From positions 1 to 57,610 of the IMG/VR virus record IMGVR_UViG_3300047560_001024: a DNA stretch of 57,610 nucleotides; one strand, written 5' to 3'. Of the stretch, positions 1 through 6,845 are shown in pieces (position 1 is the stretch's first letter; every line of letters begins with the position of its first letter). The notes beneath the pieces are model-generated. The model did not search any database and was not told where the DNA came from. It saw only the letters and a program-made list of their open reading frames with translations. The DNA is from a virus. The position numbers and the translations under genes were made by a program.

Positions 1-2
1 AT

Positions 3-209
3 CTGGTTCTTGTGGAACCCGGAAAGAGCTTTGTTCGAGTTATCCAATCTATTGGACGAGGTATTAGAAAGGCAGAAGATAAGGACTTTGTACAAATCTG
101 GGATATTACGAGTTCCTGTAAATTCGCTAAACGACATTTAACACAACGCAAGACTTTCTATAAGGAAGCTAACTACCCGTTTGACATTGAAAAACTTACA
201 TATAAGTGA
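3..209 (+). CDS. uvsW: UvsW-like superfamily 2 helicase, C-terminal end (partial)
   Basis: This reading frame is open to the window edge, so only the last 68 or so residues are present. They contain a clear SF2 helicase motif VI (QSIGRGIRKA) followed by DFVQIWDI, as expected at the end of a UvsW/RecG-type ATPase. T4 UvsW unwinds branched DNA and R-loops and helps switch from origin- to recombination-dependent replication. A GTG at 12 is in frame but is not the true start, because motif VI sits near the C-terminus of the family. A sigma70-type promoter for the next gene overlaps its last codons. The family call is firm. The exact orthologue is inferred from the T4-like neighbours. Confidence 0.75.
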   Translation: MVLVEPGKSFVRVIQSIGRGIRKAEDKDFVQIWDITSSCKFAKRHLTQRKTFYKEANYPFDIEKLTYK

Positions 210-215
210 TAAAAT
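187..215 (+). promoter_or_regulatory. sigma70-type early promoter, leaderless, for the gene at 222
   Basis: The -35 TTGAAA (187-192), a 17-nt spacer and the -10 TAAAAT (210-215) are followed by exactly 6 nt before ATG 222. The predicted +1 is therefore the A of the start codon. No Shine-Dalgarno sequence precedes the ATG. Confidence 0.7.
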
Positions 216-221
216 ATAACT

Positions 222-722
222 ATGAGAATACTTACCTTAGACAATACTTTCTATAACTTAGAAACACTACCCGAAGAGGTAGATGATTTGCGCTTTGCTA
301 TACTTGACAACAGTAACACACAAAATGTAGACTATCATTATATCCCTCTTATCTTTTTAGAATCATTCAACAGTCCTGCATTAGTACTACGCATTGGTGA
401 TAGAACAATTAAGATGCCAGTTGATTGGCAGATACTTATCGGCGAACCTGAAATGGGTGACTTAGAAACATTACCGTTGACAAGTATCAACGACAGAGGG
501 TTCAAAGCATTTGAGTTTAATCCCTTGAGCGCATTCAGACCTAGCTTTCAAGACATTGAGATTGTAGATATCTATCACGATGTAACTTGGTATGCACCTA
601 GATTGAAGAACGGGCAGTTCTTATGTGTGCCCATTGATGACGGAGAGAAACCTAGATGTGTTTACTTTGTCAAAGAGATTAGTAGAAATTGTGAAATTGT
701 AGACTATCAACAGGCATTCTAA
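222..722 (+). CDS. Conserved T4-like phage protein of unknown function
   Basis: This is a 166-residue soluble protein with no signal peptide, membrane segment or catalytic motif that I recognise. The segments LETLPEEVDDLRFAIL, YHYIPLIFLESF and LPLTSINDRGFKAFEFNPLSA recall a family I know from T4-like phages of marine cyanobacteria, where the gene also sits near replication genes (from memory, not searched). It starts directly at a predicted sigma70 transcription start with no ribosome-binding site. Its stop overlaps the next ATG by one base (TAATG), so it is probably coupled to the gp62-like gene. An accessory replication role is inference from position only. Confidence 0.7.
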   Translation: MRILTLDNTFYNLETLPEEVDDLRFAILDNSNTQNVDYHYIPLIFLESFNSPALVLRIGDRTIKMPVDWQILIGEPEMGDLETLPLTSINDRGFKAFEFNPLSAFRPSFQDIEIVDIYHDVTWYAPRLKNGQFLCVPIDDGEKPRCVYFVKEISRNCEIVDYQQAF

Positions 723-1318
723 TGGCAACAAAGAAACCAGCAGTACCGACAGACGAAAAACTAGAGAAACAAGACTTTGAGTTATTCAAAGCACTTGATG
801 CTTTGGATCGTAAAGATTACAAGTACTTGGACAACTTAACAGAAGAACAACAAAAGAAGTTTGTCCCGTACATGATGACGCATTGGATGAGTACTATCAA
901 GGGCAACGGTGAGTTGGCAGCATATTATGTAATGAACACTGAGTATGCGGCAAATAAAAATCTTTTCAATGAACACGTACAAAAGCATCCCAAGCTACAG
1001 TGGATGATGCTGTGTGCAAGTAGCCCTGGTGTAGGTAAACAATTCCATCAATGGATACCTCACTTGTCTGCTAAGGTAGCAACGTTAAAAGAAACACCTA
1101 AATCAAAGGATGTTAAAGAGTACTACACAAAAATTTACCCTAAGACAGATGCAGATACTATTGATGCTCTAAGCGAAGCGTTCATTGAGGAACACAAAAA
1201 GAAAGTCTATTTGGCTAAGAAGTTCCCTGAACTAAAATTAACTGATATTGAAACCCTATCATTGCTAGTTACTGATGAAGAAATCAAACAATACGAGCGA
1301 GAACTCGGTAACAATTAA
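722..1318 (+). CDS. 62: Probable sliding-clamp loader small subunit (gp62-like)
   Basis: This 198-residue all-helical protein matches the T4/RB69 gp62 pattern in size and in the order of its segments. It has a helix ending FVPYMMTHWMST, then AAYYVMNTEY, a PKLQWMMLCASSPGVGKQFHQWIP stretch comparable with the MAAVPRGKRYGKW region of RB69 gp62, then LAKKFP and a terminal LVTDEEIKQYERELG comparable with GLVTDDFLKEV. In T4, gp62 and four gp44 subunits load the gp45 clamp. Here gp44 lies about 48 kb away at 49338, whereas the two genes are adjacent in T4. The GVGK is not a P-loop because no nucleotide-binding context surrounds it. The comparison is from memory, so the assignment is moderately secure. 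Confidence 0.55.
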   Translation: MATKKPAVPTDEKLEKQDFELFKALDALDRKDYKYLDNLTEEQQKKFVPYMMTHWMSTIKGNGELAAYYVMNTEYAANKNLFNEHVQKHPKLQWMMLCASSPGVGKQFHQWIPHLSAKVATLKETPKSKDVKEYYTKIYPKTDADTIDALSEAFIEEHKKKVYLAKKFPELKLTDIETLSLLVTDEEIKQYERELGNN

Positions 1319-2000
1319 TCCAGCAAAGTATAGCTGTGAGTTTTGTAATCGAGGGTTCTCCAGAGAAAAAACTATTGTCTCACATATTTGCGAGACAAAA
1401 TCACGCTGGCTAAACAGGGACAACAAAGGCAATAGACTAGGGTTTCAATCTTGGTTGCAGTTTTATCAAAAGAACTCAATGAGTAAGACTAAGAACAAGA
1501 CTGTTGAAGAATTCATTCGCAGTCCTTACTATACTGCTTTTGCAAAGTTTGGTTCTTATTGTGCAGATGCTAATGTTATAAACGTAAGCAGATATGTCGA
1601 TTGGCTACTAAAGAATCAGATTAAACTTGATGTTTGGAATACTGATTCTACCTATACCCGTTTCTTAATTGAGTACCTTAGGGTTGAGGATGCCTTTGAT
1701 GCGATACACCGTAGTGTAGAATATTGTATCTCCCAAAGTGAGAACGAAAGTATTCAACCCAAAGATGTGTTACGGTACGGCAACAGCAACCGAATCTGTC
1801 ATGCCATCACAACGGGCAAAATAAGTCCATGGATGTTGTATTGCAGTGACAGTGGTATCCATTTTCTAGAGACATTAAATGAAACCCAAGTTAAAATAGT
1901 ATCTGATTACATTAATCCAGAACAATGGGCATTGAAGTTTCACCGTGAACCAGAACTTAAAAAACAAATCAACGACACCCTCACATTGGCGGGGTACTAG
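1275..2000 (+). CDS. Zinc-finger protein of unknown function
   Basis: This is a 241-residue protein. Near residues 20-40 it has a C2H2/C2HC-like finger (CEFCNRGFSREKTIVSHIC), giving Cys-x2-Cys, a hydrophobic core and His-x-Cys ligands. The rest is helical, with aromatic stretches (FIRSPYYTAFAKFGSY and VSRYVDWLLKNQIKLDVW). The start is uncertain: ATG 1275 overlaps the upstream gene by 44 nt, but no other ATG occurs before the finger. I recall similar finger proteins next to gp62-like genes in T4-like marine phages. DNA or RNA binding is plausible, and a role as a transcription co-factor is speculation. Confidence 0.6.
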   Translation: MKKSNNTSENSVTINPAKYSCEFCNRGFSREKTIVSHICETKSRWLNRDNKGNRLGFQSWLQFYQKNSMSKTKNKTVEEFIRSPYYTAFAKFGSYCADANVINVSRYVDWLLKNQIKLDVWNTDSTYTRFLIEYLRVEDAFDAIHRSVEYCISQSENESIQPKDVLRYGNSNRICHAITTGKISPWMLYCSDSGIHFLETLNETQVKIVSDYINPEQWALKFHREPELKKQINDTLTLAGY

Positions 2001-2184
2001 AGTTCGCCTTGATTGGCGTGATGGGCGTGACGATACAGAAGCATGGAATGAAATCTGTGCTTGGGCCATTGAACAATATGGAATGCCTGGTACAAAGTTT
2101 TCTTGGCATCCAATGATTGATTATATGGATTTTTATTTCTATGACGAAAAAGATGCTATTCATTTTAGCTTGAGGTGGTTATGA
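1945..2184 (+). CDS. W-F-x-L-R-W family small protein (first of the array)
   Basis: This is the first member of the array, with the C-terminal signature FYFYDEKDAIHFSLRWL. A helix with EICAWAIEQYG precedes it, as in other members (WCxxxxG). The start is uncertain: GTG 1945 lies inside the upstream zinc-finger gene and is the only conventional start codon I can place in frame, so the real protein may begin nearer 2000. The final codons TTG-AGG-TGG form the GAGGTG ribosome-binding site of the next gene, whose ATG (2181) overlaps the TGA stop. The function is unknown. Confidence 0.65.
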   Translation: MNQNLKNKSTTPSHWRGTRVRLDWRDGRDDTEAWNEICAWAIEQYGMPGTKFSWHPMIDYMDFYFYDEKDAIHFSLRWL

Positions 2185-2408
2185 ATTCATTACAACGCAG
2201 ACAACATAAACGAAAAACTGAACATACTATTGTCCTAAGAAACGAAACTGAAAAATACTATCAGTTCGACATGAAGATAGAAAAGGCTAAGAAGTTTTGT
2301 AAAAGAAAATGCAAGGGCTTTTGGATGCATGAAACTGACTGGAACAAAGTTACCTTTAGATTTCAAAAAGAAAGCGATGCAGTATATTTTGGATTGATGT
2401 GGCTATGA
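2181..2408 (+). CDS. W-F-x-L-R-W family small protein, variant LMWL end
   Basis: This 75-residue basic protein begins at the ATG that overlaps the upstream stop (ATGA). The tail VTFRFQKESDAVYFGLMWL follows the family pattern (F-x-F strand, D-A-x-x-F helix), with Met in place of Arg. Its last codons read TTG-ATG-TGG, so the following junction has a weakened GATGTG in place of GAGGTG. The N-terminal half is rich in Lys/Arg, including a KKFCKRKCKGFW segment. The function is unknown. An in-frame GTG two codons upstream (2175) is a less likely start because it lies inside the ribosome-binding site. Confidence 0.7.
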   Translation: MNSLQRRQHKRKTEHTIVLRNETEKYYQFDMKIEKAKKFCKRKCKGFWMHETDWNKVTFRFQKESDAVYFGLMWL

Positions 2409-2842
2409 ACTTAAATCACTTAACAGATAATGAACTTATTGACCACGTCATAAAGTATGACACTGATCCTATACGAGTACGACTTGCTACTCACATGCAA
2501 CGAGTGCATGGTGCAATCATCGATGATTTGGTATTTGCCGGCATGGATGATGTGTGGTGTACTTTTAATAGTGTTGTCAATGGTGGAGAATATCATTCAG
2601 GCGATTACATCAGACACCTTGAAAATGAGATTGAGTACCTGCAGAACGAAGTAAGTCAGAATCTCAGAGAGATTGAAAACTTAAAAGCACGAACTATCAT
2701 GGATTTGATTGGTGAACTCAAACAAGAGATTAAGACAGCAGAGTGGTGCAGGGACGAAGCAATCAGAGAACGAAACCATGCTAAAGAGCATGAAAGTATT
2801 ATGAAAAATAAACTTGACATGTGGGCAATATTGAACCGATGA
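2405..2842 (+). CDS. Coiled-coil protein inserted in the array, unknown function
   Basis: This 145-residue protein lacks the L-R-W tail. Residues 1-60 contain LTDNELIDHVIKYDTDPIRVRLA, a type of helix seen in many small phage early proteins. From about residue 70 to the end it is a long charged coiled coil (HLENEIEYLQNEVSQNLREIENLKA and further). It is linked to both neighbours by ATGA overlaps and so belongs to the same translation unit. No catalytic motif is visible. It may be an oligomeric adaptor, but this is only inferred from the coiled coil. Confidence 0.7.
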   Translation: MNLNHLTDNELIDHVIKYDTDPIRVRLATHMQRVHGAIIDDLVFAGMDDVWCTFNSVVNGGEYHSGDYIRHLENEIEYLQNEVSQNLREIENLKARTIMDLIGELKQEIKTAEWCRDEAIRERNHAKEHESIMKNKLDMWAILNR

Positions 2843-3060
2843 GTTACGCTGATAGTTTAATTCAAAAGTGGTATGAAGAAAAAGAGATAAATGAAACATA
2901 CTGGCCCTATCAACATCAAATTAAAGACTGGAAACATATCTATACTGTTGAAAGATTTTGCTATGATAATTTTAAGAGTAAGAACTGGCGCAACCGCGGT
3001 CGTACATTTGCATTCAAGCGCAAACAAGATTATGAATGGTTCTTGTTGAGGTGGCAATGA
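2839..3060 (+). CDS. W-F-x-L-R-W family small protein
   Basis: This 73-residue protein starts at the ATG overlapping the previous stop. It shows the complete family architecture: an N-terminal aromatic/acidic part (SLIQKWYEEKEI), a WKHIYTVERFCYDNF helix, a short Trp-containing loop, a TFAFKRKQDY strand-turn, and the terminal helix EWFLLRWQ. The last codons TTG-AGG-TGG-CAA-TGA supply GAGGTG for the next gene at 3057. The function is unknown. Confidence 0.75.
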   Translation: MSYADSLIQKWYEEKEINETYWPYQHQIKDWKHIYTVERFCYDNFKSKNWRNRGRTFAFKRKQDYEWFLLRWQ

Positions 3061-3305
3061 TAGACTTAGACCTTGTAAAAACGATAGTAGCTAGGCAGGG
3101 ACAGAATGAGTTTCTGAAAAACCCTATCGTATTACCACCCGAAGCAAAAGTTGTAACTGGTAAAATCAAAGAAGATGCTTACTTGCATTTTCTAGAAACT
3201 AAATGCGGTGTAGAGGTACTGTTGTCAGATTATCATAACGAAATAATTGGGTACAATGTTATTGATGAAAAGAAGTTTTCTTGGTTCGTATTGAGGTGGA
3301 GTTGA
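3057..3305 (+). CDS. W-F-x-L-R-W family small protein (subtype with CGVEVL motif)
   Basis: This 82-residue protein belongs to a subtype it shares with the gene at 3891. Both have an acidic helix (EDAYLHFLETKCGVEVLL here; DSFDKWIEKECGIKILF there), then a D-x-x-x-N turn, and then a VIDEKKFSWFVLRWS or IIDEGKYMMYVLKYL tail. The two are therefore recent paralogues separated by two other genes. The 3' end TTG-AGG-TGG-AGT-TGATG gives a one-base stop-start overlap with the next gene. The function is unknown. Confidence 0.75.
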   Translation: MIDLDLVKTIVARQGQNEFLKNPIVLPPEAKVVTGKIKEDAYLHFLETKCGVEVLLSDYHNEIIGYNVIDEKKFSWFVLRWS

Positions 3306-3583
3306 TGGAATATTTTTACGGTGGCGGCGGAAACAATCGCCCAGTTTTTATATACAGATTCAAAGTGAAAAGTTGTACTCCTACAATGTACAGCTGGGCT
3401 GAAGCCTACCCAGAGAAGGGACCCTTCAGTCGTTTTCATATTGAGTGGCAAAGTGTTTACAGTAAGATGGATAGCCCTAGAGAATATGATGTAATACAGT
3501 TTGAGCATAGTGATGCCGCTAAAGTATTCAGAATCGCATTTGCAGGTGAGTATGAAGATATATCTATGGACGGATATAGATGA
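3305..3583 (+). CDS. Diverged array protein, unknown function
   Basis: This 92-residue protein opens with a Gly-rich stretch (YFYGGGGNN). The segment DVIQFEHSDAAKVFRIAF corresponds to the family F-x-F...D-A-x-x-F pattern, but about ten residues (AGEYEDISMDGYR) replace the usual L-R-W stop. The start ATG overlaps the upstream TGA by one base. The downstream junction is still ATGA (3580) but lacks the GAGGTG site. I regard it as a family member that lost the canonical end; it could also be an unrelated gene. Confidence 0.6.
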   Translation: MEYFYGGGGNNRPVFIYRFKVKSCTPTMYSWAEAYPEKGPFSRFHIEWQSVYSKMDSPREYDVIQFEHSDAAKVFRIAFAGEYEDISMDGYR

Positions 3584-3894
3584 AAATAGTATGGGGCAGA
3601 AGCATAAACTTCAACATAGAGCTACACAAGGCACGTATGAGTTACAACGGCGCAAACAAATTTAATCCTAGTCCAGGAAAGCAGTACATGGAATACACAA
3701 TCATAACCGATGGTGCAGACTGCTACCCTTGGCACGAATACTTTGCTATCTTGCCACGCAAGACAATTAGTGGTACTCGCATCTTCTGGGAGAAAGCATA
3801 CAAGCGTAAAGTATGGGTAGTGTGGGGCACAGGCTTTCATATGGAACCTGAAACTCAATACGCAACAGCATTTGACTTATTGACGCACGAATGA
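3580..3894 (+). CDS. Array protein of unknown function
   Basis: This 104-residue, Trp/Tyr-rich protein has strands such as KVWVVWGTGFHM. Its end, PETQYATAFDLLTHE, vaguely follows the D/Q-Y/A-x-x-F-x-L pattern of the family but has no L-R-W. It is coupled on both sides by ATGA overlaps (3580 and 3891). No known domain is recognised. Confidence 0.6.
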   Translation: MKIVWGRSINFNIELHKARMSYNGANKFNPSPGKQYMEYTIITDGADCYPWHEYFAILPRKTISGTRIFWEKAYKRKVWVVWGTGFHMEPETQYATAFDLLTHE

Positions 3895-4166
3895 AAACTA
3901 GAAACGAATTCACCCGAGTAGAGCACTTCTCTAAATCTAAAACATGGGTTCATTGGAAAAACATGAAAAAGATGAAAGAGATTTATGAGAAACAGTATAC
4001 TGGTTACTATGAGCCAACCACTACCGGCAAGGGCGATAGCTTTGATAAGTGGATTGAAAAGGAATGTGGTATAAAAATATTGTTTGATCCTTACGGCAAC
4101 GTACTAATGGACTTTGATATTATCGATGAAGGTAAGTACATGATGTATGTACTTAAGTACCTATGA
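3891..4166 (+). CDS. W-F-x-L-R-W family small protein, variant LKYL (paralogue of 3057 gene)
   Basis: This 91-residue protein has a basic N-terminal half (KKMKEIYEKQY) that precedes a C-terminal half matching the gene at 3057: an acidic helix ending ECGIKILF, the turn DPYGNVLMDFDIIDEG, and the tail KYMMYVLKYL. The L-R-W has drifted to L-K-Y, and the junction has lost GAGGTG (AAG-TAC-CTA-TGA). Translation of the next gene, the ATP-grasp enzyme, may rest on the ATGA overlap alone. The function is unknown. Confidence 0.7.
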   Translation: MKTRNEFTRVEHFSKSKTWVHWKNMKKMKEIYEKQYTGYYEPTTTGKGDSFDKWIEKECGIKILFDPYGNVLMDFDIIDEGKYMMYVLKYL

Positions 4167-5344
4167 AGATACTTGTGTTAGGTAGAATACCCTCAGCACA
4201 TTTTATGTCTATGCTATTAGCTAAGTCTAATACTGTATATCATTATGGGGCAAACATATCGTATCAGGTTACAGACAACTACATCCCTATTCCTACTAAA
4301 GAAACATATGGCTACTTGATTGGATGTATTGATAAGATAGATTTCGATTTGATTGTCCCTATGCAAATTGAATATCAAATGTCGCATGAATTACGTGAAG
4401 CAATTGATAAGAAGAACATACCCTGCTTCATGCCGTCATACGAGAATACTATGCTTGAGTGGGATAGAGTTAAAACTAAAACAATGTTAGATGAACTTAA
4501 CATACCCACACCTAAGTATTCTGTTATGAATAAGGATGAGTTGTTAAGTAAGTTTACAACTTTGCCTCGCCCCTTTGTATTAAAATGTAACATGTTCTGG
4601 AATGAGGGTGCTCAAACAGTGATTGTCACTGACGATAACTACCAAGCTGAATTAGTTAAGTGCAAAGATAATAATGATGTTGATACCTACGTGATAGATG
4701 AATATATCACTGGGAACGAAATATCATACCATGCTGTATGTAATGGTTCTGAATTCGTCTATATCGGTTCTGCACGAGACTACAAGAAGTTCGAAAACGG
4801 AGATAAAGGATTCAACACAGAAGGAATAGGGTCGTATAGTAACAGTGACCGTTTCTATATCGTTGACCAGTATGCACAAAAAATTGTAGATTACTTGTCA
4901 CAGAAGGGCACGCCTTATGTTGGTATACTTTATCTAGGTATAATTATTGATAAAGACAACGTTCCGTTTGTTCTTGAAATTAATACAAGATTTGGGTGCC
5001 CAGAATCATTGGCTATTCTTTCTACCATAATTACTGATATGTCAACTGTGATGTACAATGCCGCAATTGGTAAAAAGATTCCAGAAATCACGTTCACCGA
5101 TAGTAAAGCAGTTACAGTAATGGTTGTGCCCAAAGATTATCAATATGACCCTGATGCTAATAAACCAATCTTTAATGACATACCGGTAGATATAGTGTAT
5201 AATAGACCCGGATACAGTAGTTGTCACGCATTTACCGTAACTGGTAGCACAGTAGATGAGGCTAGTAAGAAGCTATATTCTTACTTAGATTCGCAGTCTA
5301 TGGGTGACTATGTATATCGCACTGATATAGGTTTTATGAAATGA
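4163..5344 (+). CDS. PurD-like ATP-grasp ligase (GAR synthetase family)
   Basis: This 393-residue protein has the size and domain order of phosphoribosylamine-glycine ligase (PurD). It has an N-terminal Rossmann-like part (MKILVLGRIPSA, then FDLIVPMQIEY like the PurD FDLVVVGPE strand). A central ATP-grasp domain follows (KTKTMLDELNIPTPKY, PFVLKCNMFWNEG, IDEYITGNEISYHAVCNG, the KKFENGDKGFNTEGIGSYS loop matching PurD DGDxGPNTGGMG, and FVLEINTRFGCPES matching LEFNxRFGDPE). PurD joins glycine to phosphoribosylamine in purine synthesis. The bacterial GGxGREH loop is replaced by GRIPSAH, so the substrate may differ and amino-acid ligation to another amine is possible. The gene sits inside the small-gene train, with 4-nt overlaps on both sides. 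Confidence 0.75.
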   Translation: MKILVLGRIPSAHFMSMLLAKSNTVYHYGANISYQVTDNYIPIPTKETYGYLIGCIDKIDFDLIVPMQIEYQMSHELREAIDKKNIPCFMPSYENTMLEWDRVKTKTMLDELNIPTPKYSVMNKDELLSKFTTLPRPFVLKCNMFWNEGAQTVIVTDDNYQAELVKCKDNNDVDTYVIDEYITGNEISYHAVCNGSEFVYIGSARDYKKFENGDKGFNTEGIGSYSNSDRFYIVDQYAQKIVDYLSQKGTPYVGILYLGIIIDKDNVPFVLEINTRFGCPESLAILSTIITDMSTVMYNAAIGKKIPEITFTDSKAVTVMVVPKDYQYDPDANKPIFNDIPVDIVYNRPGYSSCHAFTVTGSTVDEASKKLYSYLDSQSMGDYVYRTDIGFMK

Positions 5345-5784
5345 AATTACGTCTTAAAGCACGTTGGCGACAATATCTTGCTCACCGCAAGTTAGCAAAG
5401 AGTGGCTATCTTTCTTGGCGTGCGTATCGTCATAACCGTGACCCTGATATTGTGCGTTACGCTGACAAAGTAAGTGACTTCTACAAAAACTACAAATATG
5501 TGTACATGTGTGAGCATGGCACAGCACATTATGCTTACAGCGTAGTACATGATTGTGGTCCAGGTGGATTAGTATTCGGTTATGAAGAAATGCGTGATTG
5601 GTGTGAAAGTAAATGTAGATTCAAGTATCGTGTAGACATTCATAGAGGGTTGAAACAAACTGGTCTAGGTATTAACGGTGAAGAATATCCTGAATGGTAC
5701 TTTAACGATATCGGTGGAAGAGACATTGTATTCTTTGCTTTCATGGATGAGCAAGATTACTTGATGTTTAGGTTGAGGTGGTGA
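5341..5784 (+). CDS. W-F-x-L-R-W family protein with basic N-terminal extension
   Basis: This 147-residue protein has a strongly basic N-terminus (MKLRLKARWRQYLAHRKLAKSG), which suggests nucleic-acid or membrane-surface contact, joined to a family domain. The family part includes a YEEMRDWCESKCRFKYRVDI helix-strand and the tail FAFMDEQDYLMFRLRW. It stops immediately after Trp. TTG-AGG-TGG-TGATG makes a one-base overlap, with the GAGGTG motif only about 4 nt from the ATG of the capsid-chimera gene. The function is unknown. Confidence 0.75.
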   Translation: MKLRLKARWRQYLAHRKLAKSGYLSWRAYRHNRDPDIVRYADKVSDFYKNYKYVYMCEHGTAHYAYSVVHDCGPGGLVFGYEEMRDWCESKCRFKYRVDIHRGLKQTGLGINGEEYPEWYFNDIGGRDIVFFAFMDEQDYLMFRLRW

Positions 5785-6170
5785 TGACACAATATTACGA
5801 TCCTAAAATAGCCGTTAATGTAACAGCAACGGCTCAGAAAATACTCATGCCTATGATTAGGAATTTGTATCCACAAATGTTAGCCCAATCTATTCTAGGT
5901 GTACAACCTATGACAGGATCAGTGGGCGAGATTTTTACCATGCGAGCCAGCTACAAACCACAATCAAAATACAAATTCAGTCGTGCTAAATGGTACTACG
6001 CAGACCATCGCTATGAAGATTATGATGCTATCATAGCATGGTGTACTGAACAGTTTGGACCGCGCCCTAAACACCCTGATGCATGGACACGATGGGTTGA
6101 TGAACACATTGACCGTATTAAATTCCGTGACGAAAAAGATTATGCTTGGTTTATGTTGAGGTGGGGATGA
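5784..6170 (+). CDS. Chimera: gp23 major-capsid (Gol-region) fragment fused to a W-F-x-L-R-W domain
   Basis: This is a 128-residue protein. Residues about 18-57 align without gaps to T4 gp23 residues about 93-131. From memory, 16 of about 39 positions are identical, including M-x-M-x-R, P30, A34, the block GVQPM at 39-43, G48, F51, R54-A55 and Y57. That piece contains the Gol peptide that activates the host Lit protease in T4. Residues 65-128 are a complete array domain (YDAIIAWCTEQFG helix, IKFRDEKDY strand, AWFMLRWG end). It starts by a TGATG overlap and is too short to form a capsid protein. Decoy, antagonist or recombination relic are all possible. Confidence 0.75.
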   Translation: MTQYYDPKIAVNVTATAQKILMPMIRNLYPQMLAQSILGVQPMTGSVGEIFTMRASYKPQSKYKFSRAKWYYADHRYEDYDAIIAWCTEQFGPRPKHPDAWTRWVDEHIDRIKFRDEKDYAWFMLRWG

Positions 6171-6430
6171 TGCAAGAACCTTATTTTGTTAGAGAAAGAT
6201 TCATCGTTCCTGTAGGCAGACTGTGGGCAGAACCTTGGCCTAAGTATTTTGACAACTTTTGGAACACTTGTTCTGTTACTGCTAGATTGAATGGTTGGGC
6301 TCCTATTACTGTTGCTAACTATGAACTTAAACCATTAGGTGGTAAACTGATTCAAACTAAAACACAAGGCTGGTACTTACGTTGGGATGATGAAAAGCAT
6401 CACGCATTTTTTGTATTGAAATGGTCATGA
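6167..6430 (+). CDS. W-F-x-L-R-W family small protein, variant LKWS
   Basis: This 87-residue protein starts at an ATGATG pair (6167 or 6170), both preceded by GAGGTG from the capsid-chimera gene. It is rich in Trp and Pro (GRLWAEPWPKYFDNFW). It has the family tail GWYLRWDDEKHHAFFVLKWS. Lys replaces Arg in L-R-W, and the codons TTG-AAA-TGG destroy the GAGGTG motif, so expression of the next gene may be lower. The function is unknown. Confidence 0.72.
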   Translation: MMQEPYFVRERFIVPVGRLWAEPWPKYFDNFWNTCSVTARLNGWAPITVANYELKPLGGKLIQTKTQGWYLRWDDEKHHAFFVLKWS

Positions 6431-6663
6431 AAATTGAAATTAAATACGTGCCAGGCAAAAGACCATATCATATTGACGTTCAATGGCGCACAACTAATGA
6501 TTGGAGCTCGTCTCAGGCGTATACATGGTGCATGAAAACATTCGGTCATAGAAACGAGAAGTATGACAACCCTCGTTGGTATGCTAACACTAGATACTTT
6601 ACAGGTGACTTTAAGTTTCGTGACAAAAAAGATGCTGAATGGTTCTTGTTGAGGTGGGGATGA
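6427..6663 (+). CDS. W-F-x-L-R-W family small protein (typical member)
   Basis: This 78-residue protein is one of the clearest examples of the fold pattern. It has a strand (YHIDVQW), a helix (SQAYTWCMKTFG), a Trp-bearing loop (NPRWYANTRY), a strand (GDFKFRDK) and a terminal helix (KDAEWFLLRWG). This suggests a compact beta-alpha-beta-alpha unit. It starts at ATG 6427, overlapping the upstream TGA by 4 nt. Its own end supplies GAGGTGG for the gene at 6660. The function is unknown. Confidence 0.75.
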   Translation: MKIEIKYVPGKRPYHIDVQWRTTNDWSSSQAYTWCMKTFGHRNEKYDNPRWYANTRYFTGDFKFRDKKDAEWFLLRWG

Positions 6664-6845
6664 ATAGAAAACAAGCGAAATTCAGAGTTCCGTTTAAACG
6701 CACTAACAACTGGTGGGGCGGTGACTGGGCCGACATATCTAATTGGTGTCGCACCAATAATATAGGTCGTTGGGATTACATGAATGAAGAATTTTGGTTT
6801 ACGGAAGAACAAGATTATGTATGGTTTAAGTTGAGGTGGTTATGA
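6660..6845 (+). CDS. W-F-x-L-R-W family small protein (61 aa, near-minimal)
   Basis: At 61 residues this member comes close to the minimum domain: a strand KFRVPFKR, NWWGGDWADISNWCRTNNIG (helix with WC), a short loop, and EEFWFTEEQDYVWFKLRWL. It has an ATGA overlap on both sides and a GAGGTGG at its 3' end. Because almost nothing lies outside the domain, it is a good reference for the fold. The function is unknown. Confidence 0.75.
   Translation: MNRKQAKFRVPFKRTNNWWGGDWADISNWCRTNNIGRWDYMNEEFWFTEEQDYVWFKLRWL

Noticed and set aside
1017-1040. P-loop in the gp62-like protein (GVGK)
   Set aside because: It lacks the preceding G-x-x-x-x glycine and the following S/T, and has no Walker B.
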